DNA of 64,000 nt from Podarcis raffonei (taxonomy: Eukaryota; Chordata; Lepidosauria; Squamata; Lacertidae). Of the stretch, positions 32,203-44,000 are shown in pieces. The stretch lies in contig NC_070614.1 of assembly GCF_027172205.1 (NCBI RefSeq), positions 34,462,001 to 34,526,000 on the forward strand, given 5' to 3'. Made by a program: the position numbers and the translations under genes. How positions within the stretch are numbered: position 1 is the stretch's first letter; each line of letters starts with the position of its first letter. Below the pieces are notes generated by a model. That model had not been told where the DNA came from and searched no databases. It saw only the letters and a list, made by a program, of their open reading frames with translations.

Positions 32203-33418
32203 GTTGCAAACTGCCCTGTGTTCTTGAGATGAAAGTTGCTATAGAAATGAAATTGACTAATCAATAAAGCACAAGAGGCAGACTAGCCTCCACTAAAGCC
32301 AGTGTCAATCCCTCTGTGTAGCCACAGTGTTTTAAATAGAAATACAGGTTATGTGGTATGCAATATAAATTCTGTTATTGTTGTCTGACTTTCCCATCCT
32401 GCAATCTCTCTTCAGCTCATATATGGCTCTGTGCCATTGATGAATGCTAAATCCTGTGGACGTTCTTTCTACCAGATGGTCCCCCAGGAATCCCTTCAGT
32501 ACACAGGGATTCTTTCTTTGCTTCTGCATTTCAGGTGGACATGGATTGGCGTCCTTGTAATGGATAATGAAAATGGTGAAAGATTTCTGCAAACATTGTT
32601 GCCAATGTTTTCCCAGAAAGGTGTCTGCTCTGCCTTCATAAGCAGAGTGCCTACATTAACTACTGACTCCCAAATTGATGAAATACTAAATGATGGGACA
32701 AAAATATATACTGAAGTCATGAATAGCAAAGCGAATGTTGTCCTGTTTTATGGAGAATCTAAATCCATGGTGTTTTTGAGATGGATTCCATATTTTGCAG
32801 AAAATCCACCATGTCTACCCAGAAGTATAGTGTGGATAACGACAGCCCAAATGGAACTCGCTTCACAATTTTATCAAAGGGACTGGGAAACAGAAATATT
32901 TCATGGTGTCCTCTCCTTCACAGTTCACTCCAGTGATGTACCAGATTTCAAATCATTTGTTGAGAAACGAAATCCTTCCCATGCAAAAGGAGATGGTTTT
33001 ATCACGGGCTTCTGGCAACAAGCCTTTGGCTGTGTATTCCCAAATCCAGATGTGGGAGATGTGAAAGGGGATATTTGCACTGGGAAGGAGAAATTGGAGA
33101 GCCTTTCAGCACCATTTTTTGAAATGAGCATGTCAGGCCACAGCTACAACATATACAATGCTGTCTATGCTGTTGCCTATGCATTACATGGTATGTCCTC
33201 ATCTATATTCAGACACAGAGCAATGGAAGGTAAAGTGGGAGTGAAGCACCAGAATAAGCAAATGTGGCAGGTAATGGGCTCAATTTCAAGTGGTACAGCA
33301 CCAGAAGCAGTGCATGCTGGAGATGTACATGATATTGCATATACTGTGGGCCTGCCCCAAAATCACATTTTGGGAGGTGGAGAAGAAGATATAACTGAAA
33401 TTGAATGTGTGTGTGTGC

Positions 33419-33467
<49 letters not shown>

Positions 33468-36400
33468 GAAATAAAATAACATCTTTCCTTCAGGAAACCG
33501 CTAAATGTTTGTTGAAGGCCTTTTTGCCATAACCACCTTATCTAATGGAAATCCTTGTCTTTAGACCTCTTTCCCAACTGTTGTGTTGCTTGTTAATTCT
33601 ATAATCAGGATGTATTTATATATTTTATTTAACAATTTTGTAATTGATCCTTTCATAACCAATACTTAGAATTCCATCGGTGCATGTAGAGCTCTGTGTG
33701 TTAAAACTAAAGTATAAATTACATGCCTAATTTGTTGTTGTTATTTTTAAAATGTAAACACAGTGTGTGTGTGTACGTGTGCGCGCACGAGCGCGTCACA
33801 GCCCTTTTTAAATTCTTGTCTTTTCCAATTTAACCTAGCTCCACCATTTTCTCAGAAGTGTCTCCTTTAACAACAGTGGTGGGGACACCATTTCCTTTAA
33901 CCAGCATGGAGAGTTAATGGCTGGGTTTGATATGATCAATTGGATTGTTTTCTCAAACCAATCATTTCATAGAGTGAAAGCTGGGAGGGTGGATCCCAAC
34001 CAAATGTTCACCATCAATGAGGAGGCCATAACATGGTACAGTGGGTTTAATCAGGTAGGTTCCTCAGGAATTGCAAATGACATCCAAATATCAGTGATCA
34101 CTGTCTAAAATTAATTTCATCATCTGGTCATGAATCTCCATAGAATTCTCTTATTTGTTTTTTTAAAAAAAGCTAACTTACATAATGTCAATACATGCAG
34201 ATCCCGCTATCTGAACATAATGCATTCTCAGGAAATCGTTTGTTAGCTGAGTGTTTGCATAATAAATCATCAATTTCCTTCAATTCATATCGGGAAATTT
34301 CAAATACATTCTCAATCACAGAATTTTGACCCCCAAATAACCCCAAAACAAAACAAAACAAAACAAAACAAAACAGGAGAACCCTCTGAAAACTTGCAAA
34401 AGGGAAGCAAAGGTGGAGGGAAATGATCTCTTATTTGCCCAACTTTTTTCCTTCTTCCCTTGTCCTCCCACCATTGTTTCAGGCAAAATGCCTGCTATGG
34501 ACCAGAAGAACACAAAAAACTAAGTCTTGTAAAAGGCTGCTTATTTGTTTACAGTAGTACACAAAGGTCCAGATGTTTGGATGTCAGAAAGTTTGGTGCA
34601 TTTAGCAAGGTTTGGGCACTAATTCCTTGTGTTTGGATAAGTGAATTTTTGTACAATGAGCATTTGGATAGTGGCACCTGTGTGTTTTGATAATATATAG
34701 GCATGATATGATACCATATTTATTGGGTTAATAAAGAAAAGTAGCAAAAGCTTGCAACCTTGACCATATATGATTTATGCTTATATTACTTAGGAACAAA
34801 AGAAAAGCCCACAAAAACATTTTATTATGTTTTTATGTGTGCAGGAAGCCACCCAGAGTGGCTGGGGGAACCGAGAAAGATGGGTAATAATAATAATAAA
34901 ATTGTTGTTGTTATTGTTATTGTTATATTGATTTCAAAGCTTATTTTGCACTTTCATTTATTAATTAGTTGCAGCCTGTTTCTTTATGTAACAAGAGGTG
35001 TCATCCTGGCTTTAGGAAGAAAGTGAAGGATGGGGAACCATTTTGCTGCTATGATTGTATCCCATGTCCTGAAGGGAAGATCTCAGGCCAAGAGGGTAAG
35101 TACTAGAAGTGCCTCTAAGCTTATGGCTGTTTTAGGACCACTTTCCTTCAGTGCTTGAAATGTGATTGTAATGTTTATTAATGTGTACCTTGAAGGGAGC
35201 AACTTTTGTAGAAGAAATTATCTTATGGTTGTGACTTGGGTTATTTACATACCCACACATTGAAGGGGGGGTCTCCTCAGGGTTCTCATCCATGCTGAGG
35301 GGAGAGAGCAACTGACTGACAGTACTGGTGACCAGGCCTATCTCAGGGCACCACATGCACCTTTGCCTCCTCCTCCTTGGCCACTTGAATCTCCTCAGCC
35401 AGTGGCCTTCCTGCTGTCATTGGGTTTGTGGTGGTGATAAAGGCTTTTGAAAGGCCTCTGCACTGCCTGCTGTACTTCTGCTGTAGTGCCATACCACTTC
35501 CTCACTTACTTGGGTTGCACAGTGACAGGGGATTCCAGCAAGATCTTGAATAACTCTTACAGCACCTTGTGCTTTCCACAGAGCAGGCAGGGAGCCCATA
35601 GGGACACCAGCACTTGGGTTTCAGCTGGTGGGCCGGACATGATAAAATTACACTGTATTCAATATTTTACACTGTTCCCTATATACTTTTACAGAGATTG
35701 AGAAATTACTAATTTCTCCCTGATTCCCTAATATTCAGTTTTGGATGGTGCTGGCATATATCTGTGGTGTCTGCAGCCCTGGGAGGAGAAAGTGGTGGGA
35801 AAATGTTAGCATGTTAACATATGTGTGAATGGAAACAAACGAGTTGAAATCACACCAGTATTTGATTGCTCCAGCAAAGAAATGCATACTGAATCTACCC
35901 TGCAATTTAAATATGAAATATTTCCTTTCTGAAAGGAACAATTACACCATGATATTCAGATTAAAACTACTTATTTTCTTTTTCAGACATGAATGATTGT
36001 GATATATGCTCAGAAGAAAAATATGCGAATAATAATCAGGATGAGTGCATTCCCAAGGATATAAGCTTCTTGTCCTTTGGAGAACCTTTGGGAGTCAGTT
36101 TAGTCTATTTCGCTCTTTCCCTTTCTTTGGTGACAGCTCTGGTGCTGTGGACATTTATGAAGCACCATGACACACCTATTATCAAGGCAAACAATCGGGA
36201 CCTCACCTACACTCTGCTCATTGCCCTTCTGTTCTGCTTCCTTTGTGCACTGCTATTCATTGGACAGCCAGAGAGGGTGAGATGTCTCCTCCGACAGATT
36301 GCTTTTGGCATCATCTTCTCAGTAGCTGTTTCTTGCATATTGGCAAAAACCATCACAGTAGTTCTTGCTTTTATGGCCACCAAACCTGGATCCAGGATGC

Positions 36401-36888
36401 GGAAGTGGGTAGGGAAGAGAATGACCACTTCCATTGTGGCTTCCTGTTCCCTTATTCAAGCAGCTGTCTGCACTATGTGGCTTGGATTCTCACCCCCATT
36501 CCCAGATGTTGACATGCACTCAATGGCTAAGGAAATTGTTCTAGAATGTAATGAGGGATCTGTTACTATGTTTTACTGTGTCCTGGGCTACATGGGCTTC
36601 CTGGCTCTTGTCAGCTTCACTGTGGCTTTCCTTGCCCGGAAGTTACCTGACAGTTTCAATGAAGCCAAGTTCATCACTTTCAGCATGCTGGTCTTTTGCA
36701 GTGTTTGGGTATCTTTTGTCCCAACCTACCTCAGTACCAAGGGAAAATACATGGTTGCTGTGGAGATCTTTTCTATCTTAGCCTCTGGTGCTGGTCTGCT
36801 ATGTTGCATCTTTGCCCCCAAATGCTACATTATTTTGTTGCGGCCTGAGCTGAACAACAGGGAGCATCTAATAAGAAATAAGGCTTGA
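29087..36888 (+). CDS. Vomeronasal type-2 receptor V2R-C, complete six-exon gene
   Basis: Exons: 29087-29301, 29829-30120, 32416-33270, 33839-34054, 34969-35095 and 35987-36888; 2607 bp, 868 residues, with the same phases as B. It has the signal peptide, the Venus-flytrap domain (to residue 526), the cysteine-rich domain and seven helices, all open with GT/AG borders. Exon 3 is two codons longer than in B (KVGVKHQ near its end). Protein and introns are closest to B, and both carry the same CR1 relic in intron 1, so B and C are a recent tandem pair. Intron 1 is only 527 bp because it lacks the L2 copy seen in B. The donor of exon 2 is followed after 8 bases by a (CT)n(TG)n tract. Confidence 0.96.
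29410..29640 (-). mobile_element. CR1 LINE relic, antisense, shared with V2R-B intron 1
   Basis: TATTTGAAGACAGCTATCTTTTC, TTTTAAGCATTTCTTTTTCAG and CACAGCTCATTCAACTTTTCAG match antisense CR1 and align with the relic at 9170-9540, including the flank GTGTGTCATGTTCTGAA. It is an inherited copy, not an independent insertion. Confidence 0.6.
29829..30120 (+). CDS. V2R-C exon 2 (flytrap lobe 1)
   Basis: [20 protein letters not shown], sequon PNLTLGF, ends KVPQ before GTAGGA. 292 bp; nearly the same as B exon 2 at the DNA level. Confidence 0.95.
30129..30202 (+). repeat. (CT)n(TG)n microsatellite beside a splice donor
   Basis: About 40 bp of CT then about 32 bp of TG begin 8 bases after the exon 2 donor of V2R-C. 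Length is likely to be polymorphic. Confidence 0.95.
30241..30840 (-). mobile_element. L1 LINE relic, 3' end, antisense
   Basis: The minus strand reads [38 protein letters not shown] and [17 protein letters not shown], the C-terminal end of squamate L1 ORF2. The 3' side is T-rich (TTTTATTTTCAGTTTTCAAA). It lies in intron 2 of V2R-C. Confidence 0.7.
31390..32070 (+). mobile_element. L2-type LINE relic with an internal insertion
   Basis: Left part: LVTSRLD then YVRLPLKMV, matching the L2 RT motif [17 protein letters not shown]. Right part: [20 protein letters not shown] and [14 protein letters not shown]. Between about 31540 and 31740 is unrelated sequence, so another unidentified element seems to have landed inside. 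Stops and frameshifts are present; it is old. Confidence 0.65.
32157..32202 (+). repeat. (CT)n(TA)n microsatellite
   Basis: About 25 bp of CT followed by about 21 bp of TA in intron 2 of V2R-C. Confidence 0.95.
32416..33270 (+). CDS. V2R-C exon 3 (main flytrap exon)
   Basis: 285 codons from [11 protein letters not shown] to QMWQ, between CTTCAG and GTAATG. Carries [39 protein letters not shown] and [17 protein letters not shown]. Confidence 0.96.
33406..33465 (+). repeat. (GT)n-(GA)n microsatellite
   Basis: GT repeats then about 45 bp of GA in intron 3 of V2R-C; the exon 3 frame runs through it only because no stop occurs. Confidence 0.95.
33839..34054 (+). CDS. V2R-C exon 4
   Basis: 72 codons, [16 protein letters not shown] to YSGFNQ, between ACCTAG and GTAGGT; NQS sequon and [12 protein letters not shown]. 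Confidence 0.94.
34198..34680. mobile_element. Candidate MITE with imperfect terminal inverted repeats
   Basis: The left end CAGATCCCGCTATCTGAAC and the inverse of the right end, CAGGTGCCACTATCCAAAT, match at about 13 of 19 positions. The 483-bp interior has no protein and contains an (AAAAC)n tract near 34345. Target duplication is unclear. It lies in intron 4 of V2R-C. Confidence 0.45.
34843..34925 (+). mobile_element. L2-type LINE 3' end
   Basis: GGAAGCCACCCAGAGTGGCTG, then GAAAGATGGGTAATAATAAT, equals the 3' end of the LINE at 5770-6813. A tail-only fragment about 40 bp before exon 5 of V2R-C. Confidence 0.75.
34969..35095 (+). CDS. V2R-C exon 5 (cysteine-rich domain)
   Basis: [33 protein letters not shown]; 127 bp between AATTAG and GTAAGT. 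Confidence 0.94.
35987..36888 (+). CDS. V2R-C exon 6 (seven-helix domain)
   Basis: [17 protein letters not shown] at the start, seven helices, [14 protein letters not shown] at the end; 902 bp. A GATAAA at 36976 is a possible weak poly(A) signal. Confidence 0.96.
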
Positions 36889-36981
36889 AGAATTTGTGTG
36901 TCTGCATCGTTCACTATAGTTCTTAAAACTAGAATTGTATGATTGCACAGCAGATTGTTTCAAATAATTTATTTCGATAAA

Positions 36982-38138
36982 AGTTTTATTTTTGCCTGTG
37001 TTTTGAACAAAAAACCTCCTGAGACTCTCAGACCGAGCCCTTGTACTGTTATAATGTTGCAAGTGTAGGTAGAATGAGCATGGCATAGCACAAAATGACT
37101 TCCATGGGGACGTTCACAAAATACCACAAAATTATAAAGACAACCACCCCTGGCTGCCACATGCTTAGTTTGGGAAGTCATCCTTGTCCTTCTAGCCCTG
37201 ACTACTGCAGATATCACACAAATACATGTAAATACAGACATACTAATGATGTCAAATAAAAAAGGGAGAATTCCCCAGTACTAGGAAAAAAAATATTAGG
37301 TAGCCATGCCACTCTCGTTTCACAGAGATTGCTCCCATAATACCTACAAATTTTGCTGCATAACTTTCTTCCTCAGATGTCTAGGTATTTACTATTTTAA
37401 AAAAGAAAATTCAGGGTCTGGGGTATCTGCCCATTGCAAATAAGGTTAAACATCCACTTGAAACAACCAAAGGAAAATAGTAGAAAACTTAACTGACACC
37501 GCTTATTTCACTAGAAACAACACTTGATTATTATTTTTTTAAGGGAGGGAAATTGCAGACACATTCTCACATTCTCACATACACATAAGAAAGTCAGAAT
37601 AAAGATAACTGAGTGCCATAGCCTATGACCTGATACATCACAGGCGGTATAGGTCTGGCTAAAAGGATCATAATGATCAATGATGTCGGAGTTCCTAGAT
37701 GAGAGGCATCAACAAACGTTTGTAACAAAACCAGATTTCAGTTAAAAAGCCTTGGAAGTAAGGATGGAATTTTCTGAAAATTCCCAAACTGAGCTAATTT
37801 ACACACTCCCCACCCTAATTTCCCATCTCACTTCTTGATTTCAAGATGGGGACATGGCAAAATGGCTTCACTATTGTGGAGGCTGAGTCAGTGAAAACAG
37901 AAACTGAATAGGAGAGAGACAACAGTCTGTCATATATTGTGGATCTTGATGGAGAGTTTACTGAGGCCATTCATTCTTGCCCTTGGAGGCAGTGCTGGGT
38001 ACACTAAAACCCAGGGGCATCATGTCAGTGATCCCTGCCATAAGGTTTTCAATACAGTTTTCTTTTCTTACTGTAAGTCATTCCAAGCCCTGCCATCACT
38101 TCCTGTCTAACTAAGGGGGAGGGAGGACTTCTCTCCAT
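36982..38138 (+). other. Intergenic spacer between V2R-C and V2R-D
   Basis: I see no gene, no readable transposon protein and no clear repeat end in this stretch. Open frames are short and composition-driven. Confidence 0.55.
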
Positions 38139-38517
38139 TGTATCTGACAAACAGGTCCACAGAGACTCCCCAGTTTTAACTCTCAACAATTACCTTGAAC
38201 AATTACCTTCACAATTGCGTTGTTTAGAAGAACAGTAATTAATTCTGATGTTCAAACATGGAGTGTAAATGGCCACTAGAAAAACAAAGAGAAAAGGCTG
38301 TGAAGGATGTCATAAATCTACCCAGTACAATTCAGAGGTGGGAAGGGAGACTGAGAACAGGGAAATTACACCACTTTGATCTTAGCTATTCTAGGCTTCA
38401 AACCTATCAGGGGGGGAACATGTAAAATAGTCAAGTCTGGCAGTTTTAATCTCAGTGTCCTGCAGAAAAACATTGGGGATTTTCTATGTAGAACGATTAT
38501 TTGTCCTTGTAGTTAGA
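38139..38517 (+). promoter_or_regulatory. Upstream block of V2R-D (putative promoter remnant)
   Basis: CTGACAAACAGGTCC near 38146, CATAAATCTACCCAGTACAA from 38311 and TTGATCTTAGCTATTCTAGG near 38376 follow the order seen before B and C. It still looks like its relatives although the gene is dead. Confidence 0.45.
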
Positions 38518-38735
38518 ATGGTGACTTTAGTTATCTTGCTGCTAGCCCTGCTTCCTCACATGGCATGTACAGATCACATTGTTCAGTGCAGCATGCGTTA
38601 TCCACAGCCTCCAGTTCACGTGTACCATCAGAAAGGAGACCTCATCATTGGTGGCATTGTCCATCATGCCAGCATTGTCGCCAGTGAAATCCTCTTCATG
38701 AAAGAACCCCTGCCAACACTGACGGAAACATCTTA
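38518..38735 (+). pseudogene. V2R-D exon 1
   Basis: [20 protein letters not shown] signal peptide, then [17 protein letters not shown] and [15 protein letters not shown]; donor GTAAGG, phase 2. One codon longer than in B and C. Confidence 0.88.
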
Positions 38736-38849
38736 GTAAGGCCTTTTATGATTGTTTGTTTTTCTTTCTATTTATTTTGTTACTGGGCTAATGAATGCTG
38801 GAGTTGCAGCCTGAGAAAACTGTTAATGCAGTTAAGGCAGGGTAGCCAA

Positions 38850-38950
38850 TCTGGTAATCTCCACATTGTAGTTGTTAGACTACAATTCCCACCAGCTCCA
38901 GTCAGGATTGCCAAAGGTCAGGAATTATGAGAGCTGTAGGTCAACATTGT
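38850..38950. repeat. Short palindromic dispersed repeat, copy 3
   Basis: TTGTAGTTGTTAGACTACAATTCCCACC, read in two halves, and TTATGAGAGCTGTAGGTC around a GGTCAGGA centre match the other copies. It sits in the interval between exon 1 and exon 6 of V2R-D. Confidence 0.5.
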
Positions 38951-38959
38951 GAGGAGTGA

Positions 38960-40405
38960 AGATTAACTACCCCTTAGCACAAGGGAATGATAAAAAAATA
39001 CTTTTCTTCTTCAAGAGTCAAAAGCTAGGAGTGGGAATTTTATGGCCTCAGTGTTTCAGCTCCTTTACTAACTCACCAAACCTTTTTATATAACAAGGCT
39101 GTAGAATCCCATAGTCTGGGTTCCAGGGCTGCAACATTCCTTGAATGCAAGCATTTCAGTCAGGAAGGGATAAAGGTGGGGGCAGGTTTCATATCAAAGG
39201 GACTAAAAACTGCTCTTTGGTATCTCATATGAATGTATACAAAAATGAATTTGATGGTGTGGGCAAAATTAAAGATTAGCAAGGAAAGGTTTCCTAAAGG
39301 AATGTGAGGTTCAAAAGTTTGAAGCTTGAAAATCTCTCTCAAGATTGCTTTAGGGATACCATCCTGCCCACGAGATGCCTTTAATGTCAGTTCCAAGTTT
39401 TGGGATAAACATGCATTGTTCTTCTTACTTAGATGTGTTATAAATGTGTAGGTTAATTTACACTTTGGTGCCATCTGTATCTGATAGGAGGAAGTCTGTT
39501 CCTTAGGGGCAAGATAAGGGGTCTTCACCATCTATTACCCATCTTTACTGATACTTGTTTATTGAAACTCAGAGTCAGGAACTCTAGTCTTTAAATTTGT
39601 TTCACAAAATGAAAGTCGGGGTCAAATGGAGTTGGTCCCAGCATGCCTGCTCAGTCCAGTATAAATGAACCAAAGCAGGCTAGCTATGAACTGTCATGCT
39701 TTATATAAATTGATAGAAAAAAATAGATAGAAGTGTGTATATTTTCAATGTAGTTCACTTAATTACTTAATTACAATGTAGTTCAATTAATCACCTGCCT
39801 AATTTCTGCCTCTTGGCCTCCTTCCTTTCCTGCCTCTGATTCCGGACTGCTTTCTCGCCACAGACTCTTTCTACTCACTAAACCCTGTTACTTCCTTAGC
39901 CTCTGACACCTCCTCCTTCCAGTCTTATCTCTCTTCTCCCTCTGATCTCCCATCATCATCCCACCACCAGTCCCCAGATTCTGAGTCTTCTTCCCTTGGG
40001 GGTTTCCCAGATGGTGCCTCCCACCCCTCCTCTGCATCCAGCAAATCCTTGATATTATATGACAGTATTCTGTCTGATTTGGGTCTGATAGTTGTGCCAC
40101 AACTAGGCAGAAACTGCAACATGCTGAATCCGAAGCTGGCCCTGATGCTGGCAAGCTACAAATATATAGGATGTTATTTCTCGGTTTCTGCTGTGGCAGT
40201 TCTATAGATGTATATTCATTTTAAGCACCCCAGAAAGTTAAGATAATGTTGATTTAGAACTACAAAGCTTTATGCTGATTAAATCGTCCATGAAATATTT
40301 CATTTTGTAAACTCTAAATCTATCCTGCAAGGTGAACACAAAACGTACTAAAGGAACAATTGCAGCCTGCTTTTTGGAGTAAGACAACATACTTTTCTCC
40401 CCCAG
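38960..40405 (+). other. Interval where V2R-D exons 2-5 would be expected
   Basis: None of the conserved exon landmarks ([36 protein letters not shown]) is readable on the + strand. A minus-strand frame at 39160-39531 has no domain I recognise. A CT-rich block at 39890-40060 is low-complexity. The end just before exon 6 resembles the intron 5 ends of the other genes. Confidence 0.6.
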
Positions 40406-40610
40406 ACATGAATGACTGTAATAAATGCCTAGAAGAAGAATATCCAAACAACAATCGGGATGTGTGTATTCCCAAGGATATAAGCTTCTTGACTTATGGG
40501 GAACCTTTGGGGATCGTTTTAGCCTGTTTTGCTCTTTCCTTTTCTTTGATTACAACTCTGGTTCTGGGAACATTTATGAGGCACCACAACACACCCATTG
40601 TCAAAGCCAA
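40406..40610 (+). pseudogene. V2R-D exon 6, first part (linker, TM1)
   Basis: [17 protein letters not shown], then TM1 (ALSFSLITTLVLGTFMRHH) and NTPIVKAN, where the LTR element enters. The acceptor is CCCCCAG. Confidence 0.92.
40606..40610 (+). repeat. Target-site duplication GCCAA, left copy
   Basis: GCCAA directly before the LTR start TGTGATGG; the same five bases follow the other LTR at 46102-46106. Five bases is normal for Ty3/Gypsy integrases. Confidence 0.9.
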
Positions 40611-41018
40611 TGTGATGGGATGGTGAGCTGCTTGTGCGTAAAATCCTAGTCCCTCAGAGTTTGGCTAAGTCCACAAACCTCTGTCTGTGACGGAGCTCCT
40701 TAAGCATGGCTCCATCAGTCGCTCGTAGAATCGGACAGTGGGCGTTTACGGAACTTCTTCCAGCATAAAAGTTCCTTAACGGAAACGCGTCTTCTGGACT
40801 CTCGGCGTGACAGTTTCCGGCGAGGAGTGGGTGTCCCTATGGGAGGTCCTGAAACCTCCCCACTATTTTCGCTGGAAGTGTCTCTGAGCCCTCCCTCCGA
40901 CTCACTTTCCCTTGGAGCTCTTCCTCTCCCCCTGCTGGTACCTTCCCCAGCTGATAAGTCTCTCTCAGCCTCTGTGAGCCCTTTCACCTCCTGCTTCTCC
41001 GATGGCAGTTCCCTGACA
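40611..41018 (-). repeat. 3' LTR of the Gypsy element
   Basis: 408 bp, TGTGATGG to CCCTGACA on the + strand. The pol frame runs into it before ending, so the C terminus of pol is LTR-encoded. Confidence 0.93.
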
Positions 41019-44000
41019 TCCACCTCCCCTCCAGGGCCCCCTTCACCACCTCCCCTTCCCTCCTCTGCGGGAGGCGAGGGAGCAAAACCCCTGAAAGAAC
41101 CTCCCTCATCTTCCGAAGTTTCGAACACTTCCCTCCACCGGTTGCTGTTTCCGGTTTCCAAGTACTCCTCCTCCTCGGAGTCTGTTCCTTCTTCCAACTC
41201 CGATTCCCTGAATCCTTCCAGTTCCTCCTCATCGTCGGTGGTGCCAAAGTACTCCCTCCGGAACCTCGCTACTGGCTGAGGTTTCCTGGGGAACCTTTGG
41301 TGGAACGTTTCGATCAAGATCTCGTCACTGACCTCCTCTGCCGTCACCCAGGTGTTTTCTGACTCCGGTTCCCCTTCCCACGCGACCAAATACTCCACCT
41401 GATTACCCTTCCACCTGGAGTCGATGATCTCCGCCACATGGTTGCTGCTTTCCCTTTCTTCTAAGACTGGCCCCCGTGTGGATACCCCTTCACCTTCCCC
41501 CCTATATGGTGACAGTAATGACCTGTGGAATACTGGGTGCAGTTTCATGTGGTTCGGTAACCGGAGTCTGAAAGCCACTGGGTTGACCTGTTGGATGGCC
41601 TCAAATGGTCCCAATCTTTTGGGTCTCAATTTCTTGCAACCCCCCTTGAACGGCAACCCTTGGGTTGACAGCCAGACCTGACTCCCTACCCTGATGGTTT
41701 CACCTTCCCTTCTGCTCTTGTCTGCCTGCCTCTTATATTCTTCTTTGGCCCTTTCTAAGTTGAGTTGGAGTTGACGATGGATCGCTTCCATTTCTTCTAC
41801 AAAATGTTCGGCGGCCGGGACACTCCATCTCTCCCCTCCTCCCCCTGGAAACGCCCTGGGGTGGCACCCATAATTAGCCAAAAAGGGGCTCATCCCGGTG
41901 GACACATTCTCTGCATTATTGTAGGCAAATTCCGCTAGCGCCAACTTTTCGACCCAATCGTTCTCTCTGTCATTGACATAACACCTCAGGTATTGTTGGA
42001 GGATACCGTTTGCTCTCTCCGCCTGCCCATTGGTCTCAGGGTGCCTGGCAGTCGAAAAGTTGACCTCTACGTGCAACAAGCTCATAAGTTTCCTCCAGAA
42101 CCTGGACGTGAACTGTTTCCCTCTGTCAGAGACCACCCTCAAGGGGGCGCCAGGCAGCCTAAAAATATGTTCTACAAACAATTTCGCTGTCTCTTCCGCC
42201 GTGACTGCATGTGAGCAAGCTACAAAGTGACCCATCTTAGTTAACAGGTCTACTACGACTAGTATGGCGGTTTTCCCCTGGGATTTGGGCAGATCAGTCA
42301 TAAAATCTATCGATACCGCCTCCCACGGTCGTTCTGGTGTGGGTAACGGTTCTAATAACCCCGCTGGCGCCCGCCTTTCTCCTTTGGCTCTCTGGCATTG
42401 GTCACACCCTCTTACATACTCCCGTACATCCTCCCTCACCTTGGGCCACCAAAACTCCCTGGTCACCAACCACATGGTCTTGTGTTGCCCAAAATGCCCC
42501 GCTGTGGGGTTGTCGTGCAGCTGTTTGAGTACTCTCCCCCTCAATTCCCCTTCGGGTATATATAGTGCCCCTTTGTAATACAATGCCCTGTTTCTTTCTT
42601 CAAAACCTCCGGGGTTTTCTCCCTCTCTCCTTAAACCTCTGAGCTTATTCTGGGCGTATTCATCATTTACCGTTCCCTCTACCAGTTCCCTTTGCCCCAC
42701 CCAGGCCGCCCCACACACCCAGCGGTCCTCTGGGATGATATGTCTCTCTTCAGGCGCTCCCTCCCCCTCCAAATATTCAGGTTTGCGTGAGAGAGCGTCC
42801 GCTCTGATGTTTTCTGGACCTGGCACATAGCAAATTTCAAAATGGAATTTGGAGAACTCCAGGGCCCACCTCACTTGTCGTTGGTTGAGCACTCGTGCCG
42901 TTCTCCAATACTCCAAATTCTTGTGGTCCGTACACACTTGCACCTTATGCTGTGCGCCAATTAGTAAATGTCTCCATCTCCGGAACGCTTCGTGAATGGC
43001 AAGTAGTTCTCGGTCATATACGGTGTAGTTCCTCTCGGATTTGTTCAGCTTACGCGAAAAGAAGGCACACGGTCTCCATTCCGACTTATTCCTCCCCGGC
43101 TGAAGCAGCACCGCCCCCACCACCCGGTCTGAGGCATCAGTTTCCACTCTCATGGGTTTTTGTAAATCCACATGCAGGAGCTGTTCTTCCGAAGCAAATG
43201 CCCTTTTCAATTCCTCAAATGCTTGCTCCGCCTCCCCCGTCCAAACGAATTTCTTCTTGCTGCTGAGACAGTCAGTGATGGGCGCCGTTAAGTGGGCAAA
43301 GTTCTTGATGAATTTACGGTAAAAGTTCCCAAACCCTAAGAACCTTTGCACATCCTTTTTCGTTTTCGGTGTCTTCCATTCCAGCACCGCCTGGACCTTG
43401 CCTGGATCCATGGCTAATCCCGTGTCTGATAAGCGGTACCCCAGGAATTCCACCTCCTTGGTGTGAAACTGACACTTCTCCACTTTCACCCACAGCTGGT
43501 TTGCTTGCAGTTGGCTCAGCACTTCCCTGACATCCTTTACATGCTGCTCCTCATTCTCTGAATATATCAACACGTCATCGAGGAAGGCCACGCAATTCTT
43601 GTAGAGCAGAGGTCCCAGGACGTGGTTCATGAACGATTGAAAACATGCTGAGCCTGATTGCAATCCGAAGGGCATAACTAAATATTCAAAAGCCCCCAAA
43701 GGGGTGAACATGGTGGTTTTCCATTCATCCCCTTTCCTTATTCGTATCAGGTTGTATGCCCCTCTCAGGTCCAGTTTCGTGAATATCTTTCCCTTCCTCA
43801 CCCTGGTCAAAATGTCATCAATTCTGGGCATGGGGAAAGTCACTGGTTCTGACACTGCATTTAGGGCCCGGTAGTCCACTACAAGCCTGGGTTTATCCGT
43901 GTTTTTTTTGTCCACAAAAAACACTGGGCTCCCCCCCACCGCTCTGGACTCTCTGATGAAGCCCCTCTTCAGGTTTTTATCAATAAACTCCCTTAACTCC

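Noticed and set aside
32332-33202. Minus-strand frames opposite V2R exon 3
   Set aside because: Antisense shadows of a conserved coding exon; the same shadows occur opposite exon 3 of B and E.
39160-39531. Minus-strand frame containing DGIPKAILR, resembling an RT motif
   Set aside because: The few matching residues are too short and the rest has no RT order; left as unassigned.
40827-41681. Plus-strand open frames rich in serine and proline
   Set aside because: They are opposite-strand shadows of the Gypsy LTR and the C terminus of pol.
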